Positions 45,401-51,389 of a stretch of 64,000 nucleotides of DNA are shown piece by piece. The stretch lies in the NCBI GenBank assembly GCA_009746045.1, contig RPFO01000104.1, positions 4,469,977-4,533,976 of the forward strand. Direction: 5' to 3'. The notes beneath the pieces were generated by a model. That model made no database searches. It was given only the letters and a program-made list of their open reading frames with translations, and was not told the DNA's origin. Positions within the stretch are counted from its first letter, which is position 1. Each line of letters starts with the position of its first letter. The position numbers and the translations under genes are program-made. The DNA comes from Mesostigma viride. Lineage: Eukaryota > Streptophyta > Mesostigmatophyceae > Mesostigmatales > Mesostigmataceae.

Positions 45401-46972
45401 CCAAGCAATTCATTGCTCCAAGCCTTCAGTGTTCTCAAGCAATATATCCCACCGCATTCTAACTAGGTCCGTTACTGCGCCCAAGGACTCGCCCTGCTTT
45501 CTCCCGGGTCCCTGCGACGCCCACGGCTGGTCCCAATGGAGCTGGAAGCAAGTAAAGCTGGATGCGCCAAAGTTGCCGCTGATTTCCCAATACAACTGCG
45601 TACGGTCGGGGGACGGGTCAAAGTCGTGCAGGTGCATGGTCCGGCCGCGGGAGGACACATTGAACGTGCCTGAGGGCCGGAAGGGCGCCTCGTACGAGTT
45701 GTCCGCCAGGTCGCCGGCATTGGCAAAGTAGTGGACGCCCTTGCGGGTGACCTCCTCGACCGCGTCGCCCTCGAGGCCGCCGAACAGCATGGGCTGGTCC
45801 ACAAACTCTACGTGGTTGAGAATAACATCGCATCCAGCGTCCGCGAGCTGGCGGATGCCGTTGGCCATGTCCGCGTAACTGGTGGGGTTGGCATAGATGG
45901 CAATTGAGGCATCGGGCGCAACGTCGTGGATAAAGCCCGCGAGAGCGCGGCCCCAGTCAACATCCACGTCGCATCTGGTAGACGGTTTGTCCTTGAGAAT
46001 CTGGACCTGCGCAGGCAGCTCCCCTTTGGCCTGGTCTAATGCCGTGATGCCACAAGGATCGAATGAGTGGGTTATAATGCCCACTTTGATGCCGCGGCCG
46101 GTCGCGCCGACCCAGCGAGACCGGACAACATCCGCACCAATGGCCTTGACGCCTTGAGAGATGATTGGATTACTATATGAAGGTTGGTGGAGGAGTGCAC
46201 GACCTCGCGCCTTGTCACTGGGTGCCAGATCATCAGAGACTGCATCGTCTCCCGCCGGGCCGCTAGTACCACGTCGTTGTCTCAGCTGCTCGTTTACCAA
46301 CAGGGAGGGCATCCACGATATGGCGCCAGCAATTGACTCCAAGCACGGGACGTTCTCTGCAGGGACAAACCCATAGACACCGCGGCCAACAATCGCCACG
46401 TCCTGCATCCCGCACACGCTGACCAACTCCTGCTCAATCTTCTCGGCATCCGCGGCCGCCTGCGCAGTGAGTACCCCTCGCACGCGCAGTTCCACAGCGT
46501 CGGCAGACGAGGGGCTTGAACCCGTGGAATGAAGAGCTGACCGACCCGCGTGGTTGAGGATGAAGTTCATCATATTGTCCAGCCCGGCCTGTTCGTCGGC
46601 TTCAACATCATCATGGGGCGTCGGCTTCGACGTCGACGTCGATTGCGAGGCGCTGGCGCCGGCCTGCACGGCCGTCCTAGCTGTTTTGCCCTCGACAGCT
46701 GATCGGGATTTGGCGAGAGCCATGTGCCATTCTGTGAGCATAGAATTCACAGTGCTTAGGGGCTTTGCCTCAGACAAGCGGGGAGTGTCGACGGTATCCT
46801 CTGGCGCGGCAACTCCGATATTGCTGGCGCTAGTATCGACGATAATATCGGCGCCCATTCCAGCGACCGCGACCACGGAGCGATTACATAGCACGATGGG
46901 AATAAGTAACAGGACGATGAAATCCATGAACCTGCGCGCGAATTTCTCGTAATGTCTGCCACGGCGAGGCAT
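15220..46972 (-). CDS. Secreted pseudosubtilase / LRR / PPC / Root_cap multidomain protein (gene model)
   Basis: Proposed exons in transcript order: 46972-45453, 45010-43976, 40504-39261, 18246-16361, 15408-15220. Junctions 1-3 are phases 2, 2 and 1 and fit exactly, and the first four exons read 5,688 nt in one frame. The protein has an N-terminal hydrophobic signal, a subtilisin (S8)-like domain, LRRs, two pre-peptidase-C-like domains each split from the next LRR cap, a HYR-like segment and a Root_cap-like C terminus. It is probably extracellular or wall-associated. Junction 3 crosses a 21-kb intron and completes a PPC domain that neither exon holds alone, which is the main argument for one gene. 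The last junction lacks a GT donor (see finding). I know no named family with this architecture. The alternative is two or three truncated paralogues. Confidence 0.7.
16361..18246 (-). CDS. Exon 4: PPC 2 end, LRR block 3, HYR-like segment, Root_cap-like domain
   Basis: The acceptor at 18247-18248 yields [13 protein letters not shown] and [10 protein letters not shown], which completes PPC domain 2. An LRR cap follows ([19 protein letters not shown]), then LRRs [26 protein letters not shown]-like stretch comes next ([20 protein letters not shown]) and a long unassigned region with Cys pairs. Then [36 protein letters not shown] and [11 protein letters not shown] match the plant Root_cap / LEA-like domain, though it also resembles von Willebrand D. 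The open frame stops at TAA 16358-16360, directly where a donor would be expected. Confidence 0.78.
18646..19400. repeat. 172-bp tandem satellite, about 4-5 copies
   Basis: Successive tagacc landmarks lie at 18652, 18824, 18995, 19167 and 19331, giving periods of 172, 171, 172 and 164 bp. Each unit carries caaagtttgg or ccaagtttggg, aaaatagtgac, ttgctagcat and catttttgccattttcaagc. The middle copies are the most alike; the outer ones have diverged. Confidence 0.9.
19828..19982. repeat. Pyrimidine-rich low-complexity tract
   Basis: About 155 bp of CTCC/CTTC-type sequence on the plus strand (purine-rich on the minus strand). All frames are open and give meaningless Pro/Ser/Leu-rich ORFs. Confidence 0.9.
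20031..21378 (-). pseudogene. Broken unidentified ORF, probably element-derived
   Basis: Two minus-strand frames, 21071-20649 (Lys/Glu-rich coiled start, ILFD-type helix, then [11 protein letters not shown]) and 20639-20031 ([43 protein letters not shown]), are the same frame separated by one TAA codon. A third piece at 21378-21169 ([34 protein letters not shown]) precedes them in another frame after a stop. Composition is protein-like throughout. I do not recognise the family; a decayed transposon protein or a domesticated gene with a nonsense mutation are both possible. Confidence 0.5.
21466..21680. repeat. (GCGCCC)n-type imperfect hexanucleotide repeat
   Basis: About 215 bp of imperfect cgcccg / cgcccc / cgcctg units, G-rich on the minus strand, with an internal duplication around gcgccttgggtggcgcccgc (about 21524 and 21600). 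It lies inside minus-strand open frames that would read as Ala/Gly/Arg repeats, so any coding role is unclear. Confidence 0.85.
22203..22709 (-). CDS. Possible transposon-derived ORF, 168 aa
   Basis: An ATG-started frame with a hydrophobic stretch at about residues 25-45 and a [13 protein letters not shown] motif. An Arg/Lys/Gln-rich helix and a final [10 protein letters not shown] segment follow. The CxCGxxC plus basic-helix arrangement recalls N-terminal zinc-binding regions of some DNA-transposon proteins, but I cannot name a family. The first 25 codons lie in the left arm of the palindrome at 22636-23250, so the same N terminus is also encoded at 23177-23251 on the plus strand, where it soon ends. 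Confidence 0.4.
   Translation of the reverse strand: MHIELSGLVADMAVETEGVLWLCWDIIVAICFLAFAIMVMGHHGKRKFAAIVLSGSTHAGSLVTDETFDCKCGHECMKPIRISHLQALRSAWFSPGRKQEDRKAAIKQQLHQGGYDAITTMSSSTRHKFVHGAGFRFVLDGGVKDMNIGFVTPFHFRVSLSRRPSGTA
22636..23250. repeat. Perfect palindrome, 296-bp arms, 23-bp spacer
   Basis: Bases 22636-22931 are the exact reverse complement of 22955-23250, with spacer 22932-22954. Each arm contains three copies of an aatgtactaaggaacgtgat-like block and alternating tttcatgaaatg / tttcgtgaaatg motifs. Homology ends sharply at both outer edges, where unique sequence follows. A further acatttcacgaagtacat fragment lies just outside at 23283-23305. Confidence 0.97.
23872..23935. repeat. (TTTGCG/TTTGCC)n short tandem repeat
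   Basis: About ten hexamer units, gtttgc followed by gtttgc or ctttgc, tail off into diverged copies up to about 24000. No coding evidence. Confidence 0.85.
24430..24571. repeat. (GGGGCA)n array
   Basis: About 22 units of ggggca, almost uninterrupted, G-rich on the plus strand. GGGG runs every 6 nt make G-quadruplex formation likely. Confidence 0.97.
24736..25835. repeat. (GGGCGT)n arrays in two higher-order units
   Basis: Two long arrays of gggcgt, at about 24852-25488 and 25606-25832, each follow a non-repetitive leader of about 110 bp. The leaders (24736-24850 and 25489-25605) are homologous: both have gtgggtaggtgtgtgtct, cttctggctgtggctt and tggcttggagtaggggtgag. The composite leader-plus-array therefore duplicated as a unit. 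Sparse variants (gggtgt, gggagt, gggcat) are concentrated in the first half of array 1. Confidence 0.95.
25845..26186. repeat. (GGGGGC)n G-rich array
   Basis: About 340 bp of gggggc with frequent loss or gain of one G. It directly follows the second GGGCGT array through a short ggggcatgggcatggg transition. It is extremely G-rich on the plus strand; indel variation suggests slippage or residual sequencing error. Confidence 0.95.
27275..27432. repeat. Foldback hairpin, about 78-bp arms
   Basis: Left arm 27275-27354 and right arm 27357-27432 are inverted repeats with a 2-nt loop. Pairing includes gttgtacaagct, tatgcggaaa, gctaaggttaacgc and acttacatcctgtg. A few bulges and mismatches interrupt the stem. 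It could be a foldback/MITE element or a miRNA-type precursor. Confidence 0.85.
28043..28195 (+). repeat. Fragment of the TTAA element interior (module A)
   Basis: Near-identical to 11552-11702, including gcgaaaactattgagaatta, agctgagaagatcgaaagtt and cttctgacaaagttatagag. The match ends at caaagtacaa, exactly where module B begins in the 11.5-kb element. Confidence 0.8.
28200..29030. other. Repeat-flanked stretch, no gene recognised
   Basis: About 830 bp with inverted tatttacggcaaaaatacgg near 28220 and several short opposite-strand ORFs. No domain or exon chain is visible. A related ccgccgtatttac motif, inverted, occurs at 37036-37050. Confidence 0.4.
29192..29570 (-). repeat. 3' LTR of the Copia element
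   Basis: Identical to 36274-36652 over 379 bp. Contains an internal inverted repeat (ctggccagcc / ggctggccag near 29296-29324). Confidence 0.95.
29954..31345 (-). CDS. Copia pol, reverse transcriptase and RNase H
   Basis: 463 residues copying the element RNA. The RT begins [18 protein letters not shown] and has the first catalytic Asp in [14 protein letters not shown]. The YVDD-box equivalent is [12 protein letters not shown] (about residues 157-168), an unusual first half. RNase H has [31 protein letters not shown] and [14 protein letters not shown]. It overlaps no other frame; the preceding pol frame ends at 31357 and joins this one by a one-base shift at about 31370-31380, where GPRS-stop and [12 protein letters not shown] overlap. 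The protein is otherwise complete to its stop near the 3' LTR. Confidence 0.9.
   Translation of the reverse strand: MCKHKPQADGGPPIFHARPCVTEFRGSTELTEAELYTPGIQQTSLKVLLSLFLHQLNTGKDYVCKATDIKRAFLKGDPAIAQQVWRGQVYVVNTPKVWHRDIVQPLLRPNLGVEGLQSAPKIFRLSAQEVFMKLGATYDDIDPCLFVIPHPDGMMMFVWHGDDQLISGPRAAVDAFIAQVSASFEIGKQLELGKEPVKFCGMMLELLQQQGSWVCSMQASAEYIKSCLDVLPVHITPDMCPTIRGKLGWLCATCAPHLAFVSRVDDEVLQEVGARAIKQLLHDGPPLMLHSLDLFTPIHITCMMDSSMESRVVTKVQAREAGLFFLHNQGGKKSLVSWFSRLHKRKAVSSNVAECRAVVSSVLHARYLNHLLVWLQHQAGSSAGVKAHLLTDSQSIISFLANPLAVHSDLDWIVLKQECKYLESKAHVRDKDNAADALTKVPQAAGPQYQVLYGLMNPGYSLK
31357..33687 (-). CDS. Copia pol, zinc knuckle, integrase, protease-like domain
   Basis: 776 residues. CCHC knuckle at C9, C12, H17, C22. 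Integrase zinc-binding H143, H148, C175, C178, then a core with [15 protein letters not shown] (Asp258) and [10 protein letters not shown] (Glu288). [11 protein letters not shown] module follows at about 401. A retropepsin-like segment then starts at [11 protein letters not shown] (570) and continues to NALLGEPF (631-638). The active-site DTG/DSG is DTQ, so catalysis is doubtful. No protease motif exists before the integrase, the usual Copia position. The frame extends upstream without stop to the poly-C run near 33775, so gag and pol were probably one frame. Confidence 0.88.
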   Translation of the reverse strand: MPHDPTKHCTRCLCKGHLKDDCWKGKPDYGSDVDVCPGCWKTRHPIAAGARCTAPRHNKTTPGRYNRAGAADQGDTCKLPSPFFTNGFLLPSVCQVLPECDDVDWEVAYDMTLSHMMRDPTIASLSAAAEKVITYGALAEQLHKVMGHEAVAERLANKIQGHDLEQMCRHVRKHCEQCQLYAPKPRKWHVATPPLARGKLVGDVIHVVKDTVYYLVIKDAWSRFVVVEPLPGMDKEQLHRALQIALARFHPIEKVMLDQQFLCIQDRNDLPKIEVSGAQDHERQGLVERTMRAIRDVIRKMPSRLADSGSYADRASWAAGVTTQLNAKPIMSSPFGEITPTGLQSGSYASEVHTHYNTQRQHLAKLLAKKDKNNARPVFEVGDHVLFFREGDRGRAHSARWHGPAVVTKIHEEGTAVTIQHDRERVVSKHRLKLYYPPLADVSGVEFLDMDSEQESGGLISPNELAKDVIDASTSTTVEAPVFLSSAAPLQPNSPPGQEDGAQGEQQVAPPSHLEESQNRADPVVPRKSFAEILKALHKAHNTKAVVATGTAQVNAVGDAGQDPSILAVDTQAQVSIISAEAVSGLKMKASPWARVSDFSGKTKMQVKGQVSIQILGMPTPFQVVEGYSGNALLGEPFVSYPGVVISAGRLSVAGVGQVPLDHFKIPLSQISTGLDAAINAVKPKYLPGQEPCVEDLIHSQKLHPSAFGLGRWDVASMSPLSYDDIVRDCQTQIGFLKWLEAFTKAREEWVVPDARSPTHTPPVTPLDAMPAGPRS
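33761..34681 (-). CDS. Copia gag
   Basis: 306 residues, structural capsid protein. Gly/Gln-rich N terminus (poly-Gln from a CAG-type tract), then [18 protein letters not shown] and [16 protein letters not shown]. It continues to [18 protein letters not shown], a typical gag alpha-helical core, and a basic end that shifts frame at C runs (33773-33780 and 33824-33830) before the zinc knuckle of pol. Confidence 0.85.
   Translation of the reverse strand: MTGRGGNQGGAGHGTQESAPTRHEGGERQQQQQRQQQQQQQQPPTAGTTTTSNMALTRPRFDPKKKEDKLVFPGLPEGHTQDEAREWLFKLSHAYASDNVRDWFASLRASTPIHQSAKPIQQLVQLYQKRASSGVDVAENVLWAQFMVDLRALVTTGEHLEVLKGFQWIEAYKVNKRDYVSDNKKYVMYIEGDEELKKLNAKYLVHLWLQKAELDPTTLSVILAGLKDKWEDFRKAMAYVQQCLEPFAAAAKEGKVKQVKGEEASGTGLSKKQMQSLVAQVKAVMGGIKTKTTKVGEVETRGGKEQ
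34509..36178 (-). pseudogene. Frame-broken N-terminal gag extension of the Copia element
   Basis: Coding-like sequence alternates between frames. 36178 starts [12 protein letters not shown] with a Ser-rich stretch. 35987-35592 gives a basic Arg/Ala helix with [15 protein letters not shown]. Other frames give [14 protein letters not shown] and, from 35132, [16 protein letters not shown] to [16 protein letters not shown]. At least four shifts would be needed for one protein. Given identical LTRs, indel errors in the assembly are as likely as real decay. Confidence 0.55.
36274..36652 (-). repeat. 5' LTR of the Copia element
   Basis: Identical to 29192-29570. On the element strand it starts AGTTAGTCTAAG and ends GCATAACT, and should hold the promoter. 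Confidence 0.95.
37026..39260. other. Rest of the giant intron, no gene recognised
   Basis: Short ORFs only. A region at 37490-37660 looks weakly exon-like on the minus strand (basic [15 protein letters not shown] before a possible GTATGT), but nothing nearby joins to it. A ggac/ggcg microsatellite-like stretch lies at 39110-39150. Confidence 0.35.
39261..40504 (-). CDS. Exon 3: LRR end, PPC domain 1, LRR cap 2, PPC domain 2 (first half)
   Basis: Opens with [15 protein letters not shown], continuing the LRR of exon 2 in phase. PPC domain 1 follows, with [12 protein letters not shown] and [13 protein letters not shown]. Then comes an LRR-cap-like segment ([23 protein letters not shown]) with poor LRRs. 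A second PPC domain then breaks off after RLCNDD. The donor GTGGGT at 39260 leaves one base that pairs in phase with exon 4. Without the splice the frame runs into a stop within 45 nt. Confidence 0.78.
41496..42402 (+). CDS. LINE C-terminal region, CCHC and restriction-like endonuclease
   Basis: About 295 residues of a 5'-truncated non-LTR retrotransposon, open to a TAG-type stop at 42402. Motifs: C88-x2-C91-x9-H101-x3-C105 in [18 protein letters not shown], then RPDIVVLDF and [10 protein letters not shown]. The PD...D pattern fits the restriction-like endonuclease that nicks target DNA in R2/CRE-type LINEs. RT is missing, so the insertion is truncated upstream near 41496. It lies antisense in an intron of the large gene. 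Numbering is from a GTG at 41521; the true start is absent. Confidence 0.8.
42462..42548 (+). repeat. LINE 3' tail with TGTAA motif
   Basis: Follows the endonuclease ORF and reads gtttatagctgggcgtttgc, then gagtgatttcactctgctg, then TGTAA (42516-42520) and an AT-rich end. The same tail recurs at 54754-54831 and, more diverged, at 49549-49595. Confidence 0.8.
43976..45010 (-). CDS. Exon 2: inserted beta-sandwich, subtilase C half, first LRR block
   Basis: Begins with [15 protein letters not shown], a PPC-like beta-sandwich of the kind inserted in some bacterial S8 proteins. It then resumes the protease fold with an acidic [12 protein letters not shown] stretch and [16 protein letters not shown]. 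There the Ser of the canonical GTSMAAPHVAG motif is Ala (about residue 683). Next comes a plant-type LRR cap ([12 protein letters not shown], then CAWTGVMC) and LRRs [22 protein letters not shown] and [19 protein letters not shown]. The donor GTGAGT at 43975 splits an Ile codon completed by exon 3. Confidence 0.8.
45011..45452 (-). other. Intron 1 of the large minus-strand gene
   Basis: 442 bp between donor gtggga and acceptor ctacag. Contains repeated gtactgaggtac / gtacccag motifs and ctagatagg twice (45143 and 45231). No coding sequence. Confidence 0.55.
45453..46972 (-). CDS. Exon 1: signal peptide, pro-region, subtilase-like N half
   Basis: Starts at an ATG (46972). Residues 16-38 are a hydrophobic signal or anchor. 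Residues 40-250 are low-complexity and pro-region-like. From about residue 264 it follows the bacterial-type S8 fold: [11 protein letters not shown], then [17 protein letters not shown], then [17 protein letters not shown]. At the family's catalytic positions it has His302 (expected Asp), Trp340 (expected His or Glu) and Asp421 (expected oxyanion Asn). Proteolysis is therefore not expected. The donor at 45452 gives phase 2 and fits exon 2; an alternative donor at 45475 does not. Upstream DNA holds three copies of a GCCCGGTTCG motif. Confidence 0.8.
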
Positions 46973-47140
46973 TTTTGCCTCGCCTGTGCCAATTCGAAAA
47001 ATGCGCAGAGGGAGCTTCGATCGAGGCTAGCGCTAGTGCCAGCAACAATGGCTTTCGCGGCAGCTGTCACGTGCAGCCAGCAAGTTTCTAAGGCAGTCCT
47101 ATACCCGCCGCGGGGCCGTGTCGGGCAGACCGGAGCGAAG

Positions 47141-47223
47141 GCCCGGTTCGGAAGGCTAGGGATACAGTTTACTGTACCGGCAATTGGTGAAGCCCGGTTC
47201 GGGTCAGCGGGAAGCCCGGTTCG
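47141..47223 (-). promoter_or_regulatory. Triplicated CGAACCGGGC motif upstream of the large gene
   Basis: GCCCGGTTCG occurs at about 47143, 47193 and 47212 (plus strand), 170-250 bp upstream of the ATG at 46972. Regular recurrence in the expected promoter area is suggestive only. No TATA box is obvious. Confidence 0.3.
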
Positions 47224-47254
47224 TGGTACCAAAAATTGTGTCAGCATTCATTAG

Positions 47255-48285
47255 AAATGGATCATCTCTGTTGGGTCACGGGCGTCAGTGGCGTGGGATT
47301 CCGGGATTATTCCTGACTGACTGACGACTGTAAGATCTGAGAACTGTTGAAGATCTGAGGATTGATGATATAAGATCTACGTTGACCGATACGTGGTACC
47401 TCTTAACCTAACGATATTCTTATCCAACTATATTAAAAACCCATTTGTTGGTTAATAAAAAATACCCATTTACCCGGAAAGATCTACGTTGACCGAAAAA
47501 AGTTTTAGTTTTTTTTTTGTTAACGAAGCGGATACTGTATCATCTAGAAATGGTCACACCGTATGGCCACTACTAAGCTTCTGTACTGTTTTGGGTAAAT
47601 TACAGTAATGAGCAAGTCGAGAGCGAAAAATCAAAGAAGTACTGGAAGTACAGCACCGAAATCCGAATGTGGCCACGCCCGCCACGGCCAACCCTGTGTC
47701 CCTGTCGTGTCCTTCAGACAGTTACAGTATTAACGGCGTGGCAATAATCTGCTACAGGTACATAATCTGACTGACGACTGTCAACAATTTTATTGGTGCC
47801 AAATTGTGGTGCCAAACAAGTTTGACGCTGAAAATCAACCACTTGGTGAAAATAAAAAAAGCCGGGATTTCTTTTTCCGGGGCCCAATGGCCTCCAGGAC
47901 ATGAGGCGCGCCGCGCCAGACTCGCCCGCCTTTGGGCTTCGGGCGTCTTGGAAGTTCAGTGGCTTTGGGCGTTTGGCTCTTTTGGCACAAAGGCCGAGCA
48001 GATTTCTACACTACACTGATACTCATAACGTAAAAACCACAGACATATGCGGCGTAACATTTAAACATTGTAAAATTTCCGGTGAAGTGGGTGTTAGTTT
48101 ATTTCCATATAACATAAGGTGACCCAGGTATGCCAAAAATAGCCTGAAATCACCTAGTCAGTTGTGCCTAAATTGGGGTGCCCGCATTAATAAGCCGGCG
48201 CGCCCTGCGACCGACCATGGTAGCCCGCATTGTACTGAAGATCGTCGGTCATCCGGCATAAGTGTAAAGACCTGGTTCATGCCCA
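47255..48285. other. Intergenic, no gene recognised
   Basis: AT-rich, with two gatctacgttgaccga repeats (about 47375 and 47480). Only short ORFs. Confidence 0.4.
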
Positions 48286-48289
48286 TGCT

Positions 48290-48560
48290 CGGCTCGAGGG
48301 CTTCCTACACGCTGGAGGACGACTTGACCCTGGCGCAGCAACAACCGACGGCGATGGGATCTATATGGGCCGACCTATACCTACAGCTCCGGCAGGGCTC
48401 CGGTGCATGTCAGTATTGGACGGAGGGGGGACGGTCATCCACGTCGACTAGCTGCATGGATGACAAGCCCTGGCAGGCGCCCCCTGCCCCCCCAGCAACC
48501 CCAGCCGCTTCGGGAATATACAACAGTAGTCAGCGGTCATGTACTGAGATTAGTCAGGCT
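48290..48560 (+). pseudogene. LINE ORF1-like C-terminal fragment
   Basis: Reads TLEDDLTLAQQQ, then a diverged LYLQLRQ and QYW, then a Pro/Ala-rich end, matching the end of the 51-kb copy. The intervening sequence has small indels. A short truncated copy. Confidence 0.65.
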
Positions 48561-48837
48561 TAGCTTAGCACGTGGCCCACAACCGTGGGCGGCGCCTCCG
48601 CTTGTGCACCTATGATGGGACTCCCCACGGATGATGCATTAAGAATTTAGCTTCTTAGCATTGCCAATGCAGAGAGCGCTGGGCGATATGTCCTCACCAG
48701 CTGGCGTGCCCCCGGCCGCGCGCGGCAGGGCCGCGGCGCCACCCGTGGACTTTTCGTGATAGACTCGGCATGGACATGTGCTACACTAGACGTGACGGGC
48801 TCACCCCCGGGCAGCTAGCCTCCTGGTTTGTCTGTAA

Positions 48838-49326
48838 TATGGAGGCAGATGGTGCGCAAGGATAGATGGCAAGTAGTGATGAAGGAGACCACCCCCAAGC
48901 CTGTGGGGGCTCCGCGTGTGACCAAGTATGGCATTCATTGCGATTCGGGCCGCGGTGCCCACACCCCTGTAACTAGGACCTAGATAGCTTATACCATCCA
49001 TTCCATCCCATGTTCCCCTCCCACTGAGGACTTGTGCTCACGTGACGCAGTCACGTGTCTATTAATTAATTAATTACTGGAGGCAGATGGTGCGCAAGGA
49101 TAGATATATATGGCAAGTAGTGATGAAGCCTCCGGGAGACCACCCCCAAGCCTGTGGGGGCTCCGCGTGTTACCAAGTATGGCATTCATAGCGATTCGGG
49201 CCGCGGTGCCCACACCCCAGTAACTAGGACCTAGATAGCTTATACCATCCATTCCATCCCATGTTCCCCTCCCACTGAGGACTTATGCTCACGTGGCGCA
49301 GTCACGTGTCTATTAATTAATTAATT
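48838..49326. repeat. Two-copy tandem repeat of about 245 bp
   Basis: Copy 1 (48838-49076) and copy 2 (49077-49326) are nearly identical. Both start tggaggcagatggtgcgcaa and end in cacgtgNcgcagtcacgtgt followed by an (attaatta) tract. Copy 2 has a small atatat insertion and a cctccgg insertion. This is probably a tandem duplication of an element 3' end. Confidence 0.85.
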
Positions 49327-49343
49327 AATTAATTAATTAATGC

Positions 49344-49540
49344 AGAGAGCTACTCTCTGCTGAGACGCCATGCCCTAGCCATTGGTTAGCCATGATGATC
49401 TTTCCCCTAGCTATGTCCGCACCTTAGCTGCTGGAATACATAGTGGTGCAGGTGCACTTTGTGCACCTGCAGAGCAGCTAGGTTTAGTTTACAGCCTACC
49501 CTTGCAGGAAGTAGGGCAGGCTCCCAGAATGTATATTAGA
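49344..49540 (+). repeat. Short interspersed repeat, copy 1
   Basis: Starts with hairpin gcagagagctactctctgc, then gccatgccctagc, gatgatctttcccctag, ggtgcaggtgcac and ends cccttgcaggaagtagggca. Related copies are at 51390-51640 (minus) and 54394-54655 (plus), with a partial one at 58770-58905 (minus). No coding. Confidence 0.7.
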
Positions 49541-49835
49541 ATTTTAACGTGGGTGATTGTACTCTGATGTAAGTAATTATATTTTTAAATGTATATTGAA
49601 CACACAGCCACTGGAAATGAATCGGCGGGCAAAAGTGAGTGGATGGGTCGTACGGCCGGATTGATCCGGATGGCCATAGGCCGGAACTTTGTTGCATGCA
49701 TAAGCAGCCAGGCTGACGGCGGAGCTCATAACTTTCACGTTTGAGCATCGAATTTAGCCGTGAATATCACAGTCGACGCGTCTTTCTACGACGCACACGC
49801 TGATATAACTTTCCGAAGCTATTCCGCAATATACG

Positions 49836-51214
49836 ATGAGCAAACGCCCCTCGACGCAACGCAGCCTGGCGGGCTGCGCTCGGCAATGAAAATACGTCTG
49901 CAGCTTCGCCCACCGGCCCAGAAGGCAGCGGCGCCACTAGCCAAGCTCTAGTGGTCGCCCAGCCCCCTCCCGGGCTCGCCTCGCCAGCAGCGTCACCTGA
50001 ACCCAAGCGCAGTCGCCCTGCCGAGCCGACCTGGGAAGAGTTCGACTTTGACGCCAGCCAGCCCGGCTTTTTTGACAAGCTCAACCCCAACAAGATCCTG
50101 AGCTACGTGTTTTTTCGGATCGTATGCCTCGCTTCTCGAGATGTGCAGGCAACTCTTCCATCAGGGCCGCCTCACCGACGCTTTCCAGCAACGCCCCCAC
50201 TCCTTCGACACCATCCTCAAATGCCGCCGCCCCCACCTTCAGCTACGCGTCCTTTTCTCCCTCCTTGGCCTCTCCCTCGAGGAGCTTTGGCCCCCCACGC
50301 CCCTCACCACCACCTCAACCGAGTCCTCCATCCGCTCACTCCTCAAGGAGGCCCTCGAGCAGCACGTGGCCCCCATCGCTGCAGATGTGGCGGCCATGGG
50401 CAGCACGCTGACTGCCGAGCTCCCCCTCCTCTCCACCATTTCCACCGCCACCTCCACCCTCCTCGCCTCCTCCACCGCCACCATCCCCTCCTCCAACGCC
50501 ATCACCGCCCAGCTCCGCGACATCGACCAGCGCCTCAAGGATTAAGGAATCGCTATCGAGGTCCTGCAGAACACCGCCGGCCTCACCGCCCAGGCAGTGA
50601 AGGACATTGCCGCCAAGCCAGCCCCTGCTGGCCTGGCCGGCGATGCTCCTCCCATCACGACCTGGGCGGACATGCTTAAGCAACATACCACCTCCACCAC
50701 CTCCGCCGTCGCAGCCCAGCTCCAACGGCAGACGCTTGACCTCCGCGAGGAGGCCGAGCTCGCCAAGCGCAGCCTCGACGTCATCGTCAAGAACTTCGAC
50801 ATGGAGGAAGGTGAGAATTCCGAGAAGCTTGCACGTGCGTTTGAGAGCAAAATCCTTGCACGCATGGGCATCCTTGGTGAGATTAAGCTGACCGCCCACC
50901 GCCTCCCGGGCCGCGCGCGGGGTAAGGCCGGGGCGCCTCCGCTTCTTCTCATCTTTGAGAGCCCAGCGGACAAGATTTCGTTTCTCAGACGCCGCAAGCG
51001 GCTCGAGAAGACTCACTTCACCCTTGACGACGACTTGACCCTGGCGCAGCAACAACGGCGACGGGAGCTATGGCCGACCTACCTCCAGCTCCGGCAGACC
51101 AAGGCGGGCCAGCCAGTGTACTGGAAGGGGGCGGCCATGTACGTCGGCCACAAGCCCTGGCACGCGACCCCCTCGACCACCGCGGCCCCAGCGACTCCAG
51201 AAGCCCCAGCCTAG
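49836..51214 (+). pseudogene. LINE ORF1-like copy, frameshifted
   Basis: Starts ATG-AGC-AAA-CGC like the inverse copy. It then needs a shift near 49866 (one extra G), another near 50120, and has a TAA in DQRLKD-stop at 50543. The last part (50597-51214) is open: LDLREEAELAKRSLDVIVKN coiled coil, KISFLRRRKRLEKTHF, LDDDLTLAQQQRRRELWPTY, QPVYWKGAAMYV. This resembles nucleic-acid-binding ORF1 proteins of algal LINEs. No RT follows, so it is an ORF1-only copy or separate element. Confidence 0.65.
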
Positions 51215-51389
51215 GGGAATACAGCAGCAGTAGTGTAGAATAGTTAGACAGTGGCCTTGTACATGCCCGCCTACTACAGGCACTATACCAGCTTAGGCCT
51301 AGCCTTTTTAGTCATGTACATGTGTGCATATGATGAGCCACCCTCCAGATGATTGAATTGAATTGAATTGTAACATAACTCCGTTGGGA

